A stretch of DNA of 37,272 nucleotides, taken from the NCBI GenBank assembly GCA_049999765.1, contig JBNGIQ010009375.1:1-37272 (forward strand), written 5' to 3'. Shown in pieces: positions 1 through 8,245 of this stretch. The translations under genes and the position numbers were made by a program. The DNA comes from Phaeoceros laevis (Eukaryota > Anthocerotophyta > Anthocerotopsida > Notothyladales). Under the pieces are notes generated by a model, which was not told the DNA's origin, searched no databases, and was given only the letters and a program-made list of their open reading frames with translations. How positions within the stretch are numbered: position 1 is the stretch's first letter; the number at the start of each line of letters is the position of its first letter.

Positions 1-172
1 TGCCATGTTAGCTGGAAGAAGGTACGCAAGCGTCTCACGGAGCACTTAAGGAGGTAACGGGGCCGGAATGGGACGGCTTCTCTTGCTGAATTAGGACCGC
101 TACCAGGGAGCTTGTTTGTTGTGTGGGAACGATCATTAGTGTGATCTCGTGCCGTTAGCTCGCAATTTGGTG
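1..172 (+). repeat. 5' LTR, 3' portion (truncated by window start)
   Basis: Positions 1-172 align without gaps to 6449-6617 of the 3' LTR, differing at only a handful of sites. The shared block ends with GCAATTTGGTG, and from there the left copy runs into the primer binding site while the right copy runs into unrelated flank. The usual CA-3' LTR end is not visible. The exact end is therefore uncertain by a few bases. Confidence 0.9.
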
Positions 173-190
173 TGGTATCAGAGCCGTGAG
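173..190 (+). other. Primer binding site, initiator tRNA-Met type
   Basis: TGGTATCAGAGCCGTGAG starts within two bases of the LTR end. TGGTATCAGAGC is the standard plant LTR-retrotransposon primer site, complementary to the 3' end of the initiator methionine tRNA. It fixes the element's orientation as plus strand. Confidence 0.9.
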
Positions 191-1060
191 TATCGTCAGA
201 CATCAGATCCGCTGACACACGTGGGATATGAGAGGTCGGGATGTCGGGACGTGAATTTGCAGGAGGAAGTCTCGAAACGTCGCTATCGGAGTGACCCGTG
301 GCTTGAAGCTATTGGTGTACGAAGTTTGAACGTGAAGAGCCAATTTGAGGCCAGGGCGATCAAGCACCATTGCAGCCTGCCGGACGCGGGCGGGTGGCGG
401 CCGGGACGTGCTTGCGATTGCGGGTCTGGCAAAATCAAGCTTGGCGCTGCTTTGGACAGACGTTTGACCGTGCGGATCTGTAAGTAGGGAGCCGGAGGTA
501 GCGCGCGCAATTGTCAGGCGACTCCGATCTGCTCTGATCTGCTCCGATCGGCCCCGATCTGCCCCGATCTGCTCTGATCTGCCCCGACCTACCTAGATCC
601 TTGGGTGGAGGACCTTTTGGGAGCAATTCCGGTTGCATGCACGGCTGGGGTTGTGGGGGAAGGTCTTCGGGGCAGAGAGACCACAGTTTTGTGGAGGATC
701 TAGTGTTTGAGAGACAATTGAGTCAGGAACGTCATATTTCAATTGCATGCAATGAGATTTGGGGCAGCAATTGTGTGTTTCTTGCATGCCTTCACTAGAG
801 TGGTGTTTGCTAGCACGTTTGAAAGGCTAGAGACTAGGGTATCAGATTTGTCAGTCGATCTGGCCACAAGTGACGTTGCCTGTGACTGTTTGCTTGAGGG
901 CAAGGATTGGGCGTGCATGCTCCATCACGAGCTAGATCAGGATTAGCTGACAATTGCCTTGTGGTTGGGAGTGTGCTAGACCACTGCAGGACTCGCAGGA
1001 GAAGTATCATGGCCGGACACTTGGCAATTGTGATGTGTTTCCTTCATCAAATCTAGAAGT
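191..1060 (+). other. Untranslated leader of the retroelement
   Basis: No frame stays open in this 870-bp stretch. It contains the GATC-rich 10-bp tandem array at 521-590. A long 5' leader between primer site and gag is usual for plant Ty3-type elements and normally carries dimerisation and packaging signals, but none is identifiable by eye here. The peptide from 743 to 946 looks like a helix-rich fragment and may be a decayed relic of upstream gag. Confidence 0.5.
521..590. repeat. 10-bp tandem array around GATCTGCTCC/GATCTGCCCC
   Basis: Seven consecutive 10-base units share the core CCGATCTGCYC with one or two changes each. The spacing is exactly 10 bp, about one helical turn, and each unit carries a GATC. 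The array lies in the retroelement leader and is not coding. Confidence 0.85.
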
Positions 1061-3032
1061 TGGTGTCGGCTCCCACATCAGAGGACCTGTCAGAAGTGAT
1101 AGGAGACGTGTCGGTGGAAATGGCGGAGGATGCGCAGGCGCCATGTGATTGCATCTTGAAGGAACAGCCATGGACGAAAATTGTCTATCGGGACTGACTC
1201 AGGGGAGGGTCGGCAGATCTGGCGAACCAGAGAACAGAGGAGCTGCTCGCGGAGACCGATCGGCGTTTGGCGATAGAAGCGACCTTGAGGGCGGATCAAA
1301 GAACGGAGGACCTGGTCAGGGAGGCCGATCGTGTGTTGGAAGCAGCGGCGGCTTCCCGGGATAGGGAGGTGGTGCCTCCCAGACGTCGTAGCTGGGCATC
1401 GATTTGTGACTCCGAGTCGGAGAAGGAGTTTCCTACTCCCTCCTACAGCATCGGTCCTGACACTAGGAGCAGCGCTTTTTCCTGGTTGCAGCACTATGAG
1501 CTAAGCGACATCGACGACGAAGGAGTGGTGATTGACACGGGTTCTGCTGTGGCCTGGAACTTGGTGGGGCACGCTAGCCAAGGGTCGGCGGCATTGTCTT
1601 CGGCCATGTCTTTTGGCAGTAATAACTCGGCCAGGGGAAGACAGCCGGGTTCATCACAGGATGTGCGGCAGACTTTTGGTGGCAGTTCTTCGGCAGCCCG
1701 GAACCGGTCTGGGGAGACTTACATGGCGGGCGTAGCCCCTGGATCTGGAGGGCCACGGTGGCAGAGGGGACGTTCAGCTTCGCCACATTCTCAACGGGGT
1801 GGATCTTGAGAACCCACAGAATCTTCGGACTCGACGGGAACAGGAGGGCCACAGGGACCGCCGTGGCCGCCGAATCCACCCCCAGGTTTCCCGAATTTCC
1901 ACCCTGCTCGGGAGCCTATCCCCACAGTTCCAAGCATGTCGGGTATGAGGCCTGGTCCGGACGGAAGTGTGACGATCGGTGCGCAGGAATGGGAGGATTT
2001 CCTGGCGGGATTTGAACACATGCAAGCCATGCTTGCGGATAGGACGGTGGAGATGGAGCAGAGGGCGGCGCGGGAGGCCCAAAGAGGGGGAGGTTATCAT
2101 AACGTGCCTCCGCCAGACCAGCAGCCAGAAGAGATCCCGGAGAGGCCACGAACCCCGTTGCGGGGACCTGCACACCCACCAGCCGGAGGATCAGGATTTG
2201 GAAGGGGAGGGAACCCACGGGGCCCGGGAGAGGGAAGGGGCTTCAAACCAGGAGGAGGACGTGGAATGGACTTCCGGTCCAACTTTTCTCAAGCTGGCCT
2301 GGGCTATGCGCCCCCGGACACGCGGGTGGGGCACGAGGAAGACCTTTCGGAGGACGGGAGGTTTTACAGGCCTCCAGGGGGAAGACCTGCAACTGCGACA
2401 GGTGCAGCTGGGAGGGGGGCACCCATAGGAAGTGTAGCTATGGGAGGGAGTCGAACCGGAGTGATTGACATGGCGACCCGATATCCAACAAAGGTTGTCC
2501 CTATTCAGATGCCTCTGGAGTATGCAACGGTAGCGGTGGATTCTAAACAGCTAGTGAAGTTGCCCAAATTTTCTGCTTCCAAGACTGGATCTCTGGCTGA
2601 GGATGCCGAATGTTGGTTGGAGCACCTAGCCTCAGCCATTCTTATGAACCATTGGACATTCGAGCAGACATATGTATGGGTGCGGTTCAGTTTGGAGTCA
2701 CCAGCTTCTCTCTGGTTAATGACCAGGTCTCGGCATTTTCAGAACCACTCGAATGGCAAGGAGGCGGGATGGCATGTGTTCTGGCTAGAGTTCGAGAATC
2801 GGTTCATCGTGAGGGATGTTTACCAACTCCGCACTCTGTTTGAAGGACGTACCCAGCGGCAGCATGAGACCATATATTTATATGGGGACGCCATGTTACA
2901 CCTGGCTCAGCAGCTTGGCATCGGGAAGGATTCCAAAGAATTGATTCGACAGTTGATCAAGGGTCTGAGTAACAAGAACGTCAAAAAGCGCCTGAGTATC
3001 AAGGGCCCTGACACATTCGAGTAGGCGGTGTC
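1061..3032 (+). pseudogene. Retroelement gag, N-terminal and capsid-like part (broken)
   Basis: One frame reads from about 1061 to the solo-LTR junction with nonsense codons at 1198 (TGA), 1807 (TGA) and 3022 (TAG). The N-terminal part is a charged, probably coiled-coil segment (1201-1350). It is followed by Ser/Gly-rich and Pro/Gly/Arg-rich linker (1350-2460) and then a globular region (2520-3020) that fits a Ty3 capsid: LPKFS, WLEHL, FRERF-like ENRFIVRDVYQLR and QLIKGLS. The longest uninterrupted piece is 1936-3024 (362 codons). The TGA at 1807 and TAG at 3022 each need only a C-to-T change from a sense codon. The assignment to gag rests on position after the primer site, this architecture and the zinc knuckle downstream. 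The true initiator is unclear; 1936 is only the first ATG after the second stop. Confidence 0.75.
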
Positions 3033-3110
3033 TGTCATAAAAGAGTGGCAACTAGGCCAGGATGGAGTAGGCGGTGTCTGTCATAAAAGAGTGGCAACTA
3101 GGCCAGGATG
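3019..3110. repeat. 46-bp perfect tandem duplication at the left junction of the nested LTR
   Basis: 3019-3064 and 3065-3110 are identical 46-base units. Each contains 14 bp of gag ending in GTGTC and the first 32 bp of the nested LTR starting TGTCATAAAAGAG. The duplication therefore arose after the nested insertion, or is an assembly artefact, and it copies the host-element boundary. Confidence 0.9.
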
Positions 3111-3305
3111 GCGCTAGAGTGCTAACTCCTGCAAGGGAGCTCAAGAGAGCGTGAGAGTACTGAATGGAACTCACTTCATTCCATGGCTAGGCTCTTTTTA
3201 TACTTGAAGTTAAGATTCTAGAAGTCTCCCTAACTAACAAGTGGCCCAATACAAAACTAATGCTATGATGTGATGACACATAAGGTGTTCTAGTACCTTC
3301 TAACA
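3079..3305 (-). mobile_element. Nested solo LTR, 227 bp, with GTGTC target duplication
   Basis: The insert begins TGTCATAAAAGAG and ends CTTCTAACA, so it has TG...CA ends. It is flanked by the 5-bp direct repeat GTGTC at 3074-3078 and 3306-3310. Read on the minus strand it starts TGTTAGAAGG and contains a TATA-like GTATAAAAAGAGCC, which suggests minus orientation; TGTTAG starts are common in plant Copia LTRs. It has no internal coding domain, so it is a solo LTR or a very short element. Gag resumes in a continuous amino-acid context right after the second GTGTC, which supports a clean insertion. Confidence 0.8.
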
Positions 3306-3653
3306 GTGTCATGTGCGATAGAATTTGAACTGGATGTTGGGTCAGAGAAAAAGGACAAACCGGAGTCATCTTCGAGGGAGCTGTCCAAGGGTGAGTCAAC
3401 AGCCATGGGGGATAAGCATGGTAAATCAAAAGACAAGTCGGATGCTGATTCTTCTACTCAGACTTTGCAGCAGCTGGGGCAACTGAGTAAACAAATGGAG
3501 GAACTCCATAAGCGAGTTACTGGCCTTAGTCAGGTGGTGGGCAAGACAGCCTTGCCTGCAGCAACCCTTGCACGACGACCTTTGGCAGAGATCAAGTGTC
3601 GGGCATGTAATGACTTTGGTCATTTTGCAAGGGACTGCCCAAAAGCACCTTGA
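3306..3653 (+). pseudogene. Retroelement gag, nucleocapsid part with zinc knuckle
   Basis: This is the continuation of gag beyond the nested LTR. It has a Lys/Ser-rich acidic-basic linker, a heptad-like helix (LQQLGQLSKQMEELHKRV), and then one CCHC knuckle, CRACNDFGHFARDC, with the canonical CX2CX4HX4C spacing at about 3598-3642. CCHC knuckles bind nucleic acid during RNA packaging. The frame closes with TGA at 3651-3653, but the same frame continues open into the protease region. The stop could be a mutated CGA or, less likely, a programmed readthrough site. Confidence 0.85.
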
Positions 3654-4860
3654 CCAGGAGCTGGGAGGAGGATCCATTACACAGAAGATGAGTTGGAGGA
3701 GCTGTATGCAAACGAAGATTTGGAGGAAGGGAAGTACTTGCTGCAGACCATTCTGGAGACTTCCCCGAAAGGGCAGAGCCACGATGAGGACATTCTAATT
3801 GGCAGATTATTGGTAATTGGGCTCTGCCAGGAGCAGTCCGGAACAGTTTGTGGGGTGCATTCTAGGAGCTCCTCAGGGCCAGCTTTGCTCGACCCAAAGA
3901 CGACATGGGTTGAGGTGAAAGATGGCCATATTCGTAGGGCAGCACCTCCTCCAAAGCAGCTGGCACAGCCCGGGCAGCAACTGTCCCCCAGTCCTCGACG
4001 GTTCCACAAGATGCTGACCGAAATCATACAAGCTCCAGGAGGACGGCAGGCATTGGATTCTTTTTTCAGTGGCACGGCATTGTCATCAGCTTATGACCCA
4101 CTGGCCAAGCCATTGCCTGGAGTTGTGTATGAGCCCTATTACACAGCGTTTGTTAAAGGCAACATTATGGGCCACATGATTGACTGTTTGGTAGACACTG
4201 GAGCTACGATTTCGGTACTAACAGTGTCCAGAATCAGTGGTGCGCATGAACTTGCAGGACGCCGTCATGCCCACCAACAAATGCTTCACATCGGCTTCAT
4301 CACATTCAGTCCATTCGCAAGGGGAACTCCCTCAGCTGCCGGTAAACATCGGAGGGGTAGTATGTCTGGTGAATTTCGACATTGCCCCACAAGGGGGTTA
4401 CGAAATGTTGCTTGGTATGGATGTCCTGATGCCCAGGAAGGCTGCCATTGACTTGAATGATCATTCAATGCGCTTAGCAAAAAAACTGCCTGACCCAGCG
4501 GATGATTACATCGCTTGTAAGAAGGTGCAGTTGGAGATTCGGAAGGCGTCCAAGACGCCCTTGAACTTCTTCCGTCGCTGTGACATTGTGGAGACGGATG
4601 AGTGGGTGGGCTTCCCAGTGAACCCAGCAGTGGAGCTCAGCCAAGCGGCTGATCTATCTGAGGATTCTTTAGAAGAGGCCCCCCAATCCCCGTTGGAGGC
4701 TTCATCTGCTGCTATTCAGATCCCACTCCATGAAGCTGTTGACCAGGACGTTCTGATCCCGAACGTGGTTGCAGCTCTGGCCAGGGGCCCGGCGTGGGAA
4801 CCAGGCCAGCCACCCGAGGTGGCTATGCTGCCTTTTGGTTTCGGTACTTTGCAGCGGCGG
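3654..4860 (+). pseudogene. Retroelement aspartic protease region (frameshifted)
   Basis: The frame of the nucleocapsid continues past the TGA. After an acidic linker it reaches the retropepsin active site CLVDTGATISVL at about 4186-4221. The rest of the protease fold lies in the next frame: NIGG, a hydrophobic strand, LLGMDVL and AAIDL at about 4330-4460. LLGMDVL followed by A-x-x-D is typical of Ty3-type proteases. The two halves are separated by a single-base frameshift near 4228. The frame then stays open to about 4860 through an acidic, Pro/Ala-rich region in which no reverse-transcriptase motif appears. The protease should process gag in an active relative; this copy cannot make it intact. 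Confidence 0.8.
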
Positions 4861-4861
4861 A

Positions 4862-5648
4862 ATATCTGGAGGGCACATCTATTATTCCCAGCCCGTTCCT
4901 TACTGGTGGTCTGCATATTGACGAGCTCAGCACAGCCGATTCGGGGTCGTTCCTCAATTCACAGCAGCTCTTTAGGGCTGTCATCCACTAGCAGGAGTCG
5001 CGGAGTTTGCCAGGCCCTACAGAGCTGGGCAGGGCTGATCTGGGGAGTGGAATACCGATGGAAGGTCCACAGGAGGGGGCTGAAGGCAAAGAGGACGACG
5101 AGGGCATCGGCCTCCAGGGGTCGGAGAAGGCGGTTGGGAATCCGGGTCCCTGGACAACAGAGGATCTGTTTACCGACATTTTTAGCCGGGCTAACTTGGG
5201 AACGGGCAGTTTGACGCTCGCCGGCCCGGATCCGGATATTTCGGAGCAGGATTCGTTCGGGCGGGACATTTCAGCGCAGGCCTTTCCCGGGCGAGTTCTT
5301 TTTAATGAGGTCTTCCACCTGGACACTTCGAAGGCCGAGGCAGGGGCGACGCTACTGGGTGCACCAGTTGCGATCGGGGTGGATCGTGAGGCGTGGGACT
5401 CAATGTTGGGAACCTGGCCACAAGCGGGCCATCAATTCTTGGCAGGCGACTCCAGCTACGAATCGGCCCAATCGGACATTTCTCTATTTGGCGATGATCG
5501 GGGCCCTCTTTGGGACAGAGAGGATGGGGATGATGCTGTGGCGTATGAAGTGGAATACATGGCGGCCCGCGGGAACCCGCGGTGTCCATGTTTGCTGTAT
5601 GGATACCAGTGCGCCATGATTATCACCTGGCGTTCCCGGCGGTCGTAA
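4862..5648 (+). pseudogene. Acidic ORF of unknown function downstream of the retroelement protease
   Basis: After a second frameshift near 4860 the original gag frame reopens to a stop at 5646-5648, with one TAG at 4989. The uninterrupted part starts at 5007 (213 codons). The product is strongly acidic (runs such as EGKEDDEG, DREDGDD), rich in Gly, Asp, Glu and Phe, and has no cysteine-histidine motif, transmembrane segment or polymerase motif that I can see. It sits where reverse transcriptase would be in a full Ty3 element. I do not recognise it. It may be an element-specific accessory domain or the degenerate remnant of a longer polyprotein. Confidence 0.5.
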
Positions 5649-6053
5649 AATCGCAGATTTGTGGAGTTGTGGTGATGGCCTGGGGACGCGATCGCTTCTA
5701 TTGGGATCGCGGAGGTTTGGGTCCCCGGGCGGATACATTTTGTGGACAGAATTGCTTAGGATGAAGGAGGATTCCGCCGGAGGGCCTGGGCTCCTATAGT
5801 TGTGAAGGCCTGTGGCGGGTTCTGCAAAGGCATCAAAGTGTTCGGTGGTTTCCTCCAAGTTTTGTGTTGAGGGCGTTGGCTGGGCGGAGGGCGCCACCCC
5901 GGAGGACGGGCGTCCATTTCATATCCGCTGGGCAGCCGCCACTGTGTGGTTTTTGTGTGAATCCGAAGGCACGGTGTGCTTGATGTTTGCTCTGGATGGT
6001 TTGTAAGATGAGGGCCAGCAAGTGCTGACCTGCTGACCCTGGGAAGGGCAGCA
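5649..6053 (+). other. Non-coding retroelement interior with possible polypurine tract
   Basis: No gene is visible in these 405 bases. The purine-rich GGGAAGGGCAGCA at 6041-6053 directly precedes the TGCCACA start proposed for the 3' LTR and is the best candidate for the plus-strand primer, although it contains C residues. Confidence 0.4.
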
Positions 6054-6617
6054 TGCCACAATTGTGGCATGCTAACGGCCACACCGTGGTGACGGTCTTT
6101 TGCTTATGTAGGGACGGCACTTAGGTTGTTAAGCCTGTTAGGGTCTTTTCCACGTGGGTGGCCGGTTTCGGAACTGCCCTAATGGGCGGCCGCGCTGGTG
6201 GCGGCATCTAGGGTAGGACCTAGGTCTGGCGCCCAGACCTAGGGGGTAGGTCCGGGCCTAGCCGGGCCTATGTAAACAGTCGTGAGGTAAGAAAGAACAG
6301 AAAGTCTGTTGTTAATCTTTTGGGAACCTCTGCGCACGGCACCTGGCGATGGCGGGCTGGCCGGAAGCGGAGAGGTTGTCAGAATGTAGGCCCTTCGGTA
6401 TCCGCTAACGTACGCACCTGGGGCCTCGTGATCGGAGCACCGTGGTGCCATGTTAGCTGGAAGAAGGTACGCAAGCGTCTCACGGAGCACTTGAGGAGGT
6501 AACGGGGCCGGAATGGGACGGCTTCTCTTGCTGAATTAGGACTGCTACTAGGGAGCTTGTTTGTTGTGTGGGAACGATCATTAGTGTGATTTCGTGCCGT
6601 TAGCACGCAATTTGGTG
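6054..6617 (+). repeat. 3' LTR (about 564 bp)
   Basis: The right 169 bases match 1-172. The left edge is inferred from a purine-rich tract followed by TG. The LTR would start with the 16-bp palindrome TGCCACAATTGTGGCA (6054-6069). A TATGTAAA at about 6268 could serve as a TATA-like element. The right end shared with the 5' LTR is GGTG rather than CA. The left boundary cannot be confirmed because the matching part of the 5' LTR lies outside the window. Confidence 0.65.
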
Positions 6618-6639
6618 AGCATGCCACATATCATTGGCG

Positions 6640-6838
6640 GGAGTTAAGACGACATGGATTTGAGATGACAATAATACTAGTCAATAATTCTGATATGCAG
6701 GAGTTGAGACGACATGGATTTGAGATGACAATAATACTAATCAATAATTCAAAAGTCCAAGTAGTATACAAGTAATGTCATTGCCCGTTCAAAAATCCAA
6801 GTAGTATACAAGTAATGATATGCAGGAGTTGAGACGAC
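6640..6838 (-). repeat. Cluster of short dispersed repeat modules
   Basis: Three modules recur here and again at 7010-7072. GGAGTTGAGACGACATGGA occurs at about 6640, 6700 and 6825. GATGACAATAATACTA followed by GTCAATAATTC or close variants occurs at about 6664, 6724 and 7013. TCCAAGTAGTATACAAGTAATG or variants occur at about 6755, 6796 and 7046. Read on the minus strand, these modules follow each tRNA-like unit. The pattern fits the tail of a tRNA-derived short element that has been duplicated locally. Confidence 0.7.
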
Positions 6839-6839
6839 A

Positions 6840-6927
6840 TGGAGCCGGGAGTCGAACCCGGGTCTGTGCCGTGTCACCACCTGTCGAGTGATTTCAGACA
6901 CTCTGCTAACCATTACACCATAGTGAC
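6840..6927 (-). ncRNA. tRNA-like unit 1 (tRNA-Gln-like head, probably pseudo-tRNA or SINE head)
   Basis: On the minus strand the sequence has a tRNA A box in TGGTGTAATGGTTAGCA (about 6906-6922) and a perfect B box GGTTCGACTCC (6848-6858) with a T-stem CCGGG/CCCGG. The head strongly resembles eukaryotic tRNA-Gln. The anticodon arm can pair as GAGTG/CACTC around a loop containing CTG, but the region between it and the T-arm is about 15-20 nt too long. The 5' GTCACTA is not matched by the 3' end, so the acceptor stem is broken. It is best read as a pseudo-tRNA or the RNA polymerase III head of a short interspersed element. Confidence 0.5.
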
Positions 6928-7039
6928 TTTGATGCCATCGACTGACTTCCAATATGTCTTAACCCTAAAGTATAATACAAAACTTTGATATAATGTCATT
7001 GCTTGGAGTTGAGATGACAATAATACCAGTCAATAATTC

Positions 7040-7043
7040 AAAA
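7040..7043 (-). terminator. Possible RNA polymerase III terminator (TTTT) after tRNA-like unit 2
   Basis: On the minus strand TTTT occurs 22 nt after the end of the second tRNA-like unit, within CTTGGACTTTTGAATT. A run of four or more T on the non-template strand ends polymerase III transcription. The equivalent module after unit 1 has TTTTT. Confidence 0.35.
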
Positions 7044-7065
7044 GTCCAAGTAGTATACAAATAAT

Positions 7066-7156
7066 GTCATTGCCGGGAGTCGAACCCGGCTGTGCCGTGT
7101 TGGCACAGCGGGCGGGTGGTTTTCTGGCACTGTGCTAACAGCTACACCACAATGAC
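7066..7156 (-). ncRNA. tRNA-like unit 2 with intact acceptor and T stems, enlarged middle
   Basis: The minus-strand sequence folds with a perfect 7-bp acceptor stem (GTCATTG at 7150-7156, CAATGAC at 7066-7072). It has a D arm GTG...CAC around TAGCTGTTAG, and a T arm CCGGG-TTCGACT-CCCGG with a perfect B box. Between the D and T arms lies about 40 nt instead of the usual 20-25. GTGCC and GGCAC can pair, enclosing 29 nt, so the unit could be read as an intron-bearing anticodon arm or as an expanded region. No anticodon can be assigned with confidence. At 91 nt it resembles unit 1 and is followed by the same tail modules. Confidence 0.5.
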
Positions 7157-7600
7157 TTTGATGTCGTCAAGCTAATCCAAATCTAACTTATCCTCCACAC
7201 ACAAAGACTTTGGGATATCATGTAGGGCCTTGATAATCATTGTGAAATTCTTGGAAAGAATCTTTAAGTCCTTGCAATTCTTATATGGTGCCCTATCATG
7301 TTACAAGAGGTGAATGGACCACTAAACAAATCAACCTACAATGTGATAAAATTCACTATGCATTAGGGCAGTGATTACACTAAACAAAGTACTGCCCATT
7401 AAACTGGTTCCATTCACTTTGTCCAAGCAGATAGAACATCAATGTAAGCACAAGCAACCTAGCAGAACATGAGATATACCATAGACGCCAGCCCTTGGAT
7501 TCATCGCAAGGGTTGCTGATCATCTTCTTGCAAACCAGACTGCACCCTCAGCAGCCTCACGTCCCGGATAACCTTCCCAAATGTTACGGTTTGCAGCAGG
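7157..7600. other. Intergenic, AT-rich, nothing recognised
   Basis: No frame, RNA gene or repeat was recognised in this stretch. It is more AT-rich than the retroelement to its left. Confidence 0.4.
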
Positions 7601-7674
7601 TTGCAACAAACCGGTCCGAGTGTCCGGGAGATTGCAACAAACCGGTCCGCGTGTCCGGGAGATTGCAAAACCGG
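7601..7674. repeat. 31-bp tandem repeat, two copies plus a partial third
   Basis: TTGCAACAAACCGGTCCG plus GTGTCCGGGAGA-type sequence repeats at 7601-7631 and 7632-7662 with one mismatch. A partial copy TTGCAAAACCGG follows at 7663-7674. It borders the PPR pseudogene and has no recognised function. Confidence 0.85.
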
Positions 7675-7714
7675 AAAGTTTCGCCTCGAAACTCGGAACC
7701 TCTCGGATTCCATA

Positions 7715-8245
7715 GGCAGGAGGGCTCAGTCTTTACAGCAGTATGCAACTCCCCAAGGCCTTTCTCCACCCAATTGTCATGTATGCATGCCTGCTGCAGC
7801 AGGCACAGTGTTGGTGTAGGATCCTAGTATAGGTGTAGAAGCTATTCATGAGGGAAAGCAGCTGCATGCACGGATCAATGAACGAGCCTGAAAAAGGATT
7901 TGGTTCCAAGGAGCAGCATGGTTAACATGTATGGCAAGTGCGAAAGCCTGGAGTATGCTTCCAGTACTAGTGTTTGAAGGACTTCCAGCAGGAATGTTGC
8001 ACTTTTCACATACTACAATGATTACAGCTAAGCGCCGTAGGGGATGTGTCAGGAAGCCTTTAGTCTTTACACGAATATGCAACTCGATGGCCTCGCTCCT
8101 CCCAGTTCTGTTACACAGGTATGCTTGCTGCATGCATGATATTGTGCAGCGGTAGCAGTTCTAGATTTGCCTCTGGGAACGCAGCTCCATGCTCAACTTT
8201 AGGAACAAGGATTGCAAACTGATCTGGTTGTGGGAGCTGTAGCGG
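7715..8245 (+). pseudogene. PPR pseudogene fragments, plus strand
   Basis: Several short stretches match the PLS-type PPR gene at 18343-21329 when read in shifting plus-strand frames. Near 7722 a SLYSSMQL-like segment is followed by YACLLQ. At 7838 EAIHEGKQLHARINERA is followed by a stop, and near 7915 SSMVNMYGKCESLEYA lies in another frame. At about 8060-8240 there are SLYTNMQLDGLA-like, LPLGTQLHAQL and DLVVGA segments. At least three frameshifts and two stops interrupt the series, so it cannot encode a working protein. Confidence 0.8.

Larger units (their letters stand above)
1..6617 (+). mobile_element. Decayed Ty3-like LTR retrotransposon lacking RT, RNase H and integrase
   Basis: The first 170 or so bases recur at 6449-6617 with only a few differences, so they are the 3' part of a 5' LTR cut by the window edge and its partner 3' LTR. 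A tRNA-iMet primer binding site follows the left LTR at 173. The interior codes for gag with a CX2CX4HX4C zinc knuckle, a retropepsin with a DTGA active site, and an acidic ORF. No reverse transcriptase (YxDD-type motif), RNase H or integrase is readable in any frame between 4500 and 6050, so the copy looks non-autonomous, like the TR-GAG class of plant elements. Coding is broken by nonsense codons at 1198, 1807, 3022, 3654 and 4989, by frameshifts near 4228 and 4860, and by a nested solo LTR at 3079-3305. The close similarity of the two LTR portions suggests insertion was not very ancient. Confidence 0.85.

Noticed and set aside
1090-2218. Several minus-strand frames of 80-134 codons across the retroelement gag
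   Set aside because: The plus strand has a continuous gag-like frame with zinc knuckle and primer site; the minus frames are shadows.
4237-5214. A single 325-codon protein as annotated by the longest frame
   Set aside because: Only about 4237-4850 continues the protease; beyond about 4860 the natural protein sequence is in another frame, so the tail of this ORF is spurious.
6640-6838. CRISPR-like repeat-spacer array
   Set aside because: The repeats are modules of different lengths in mixed order next to tRNA-like units in a plant nuclear context; there is no regular spacer length.
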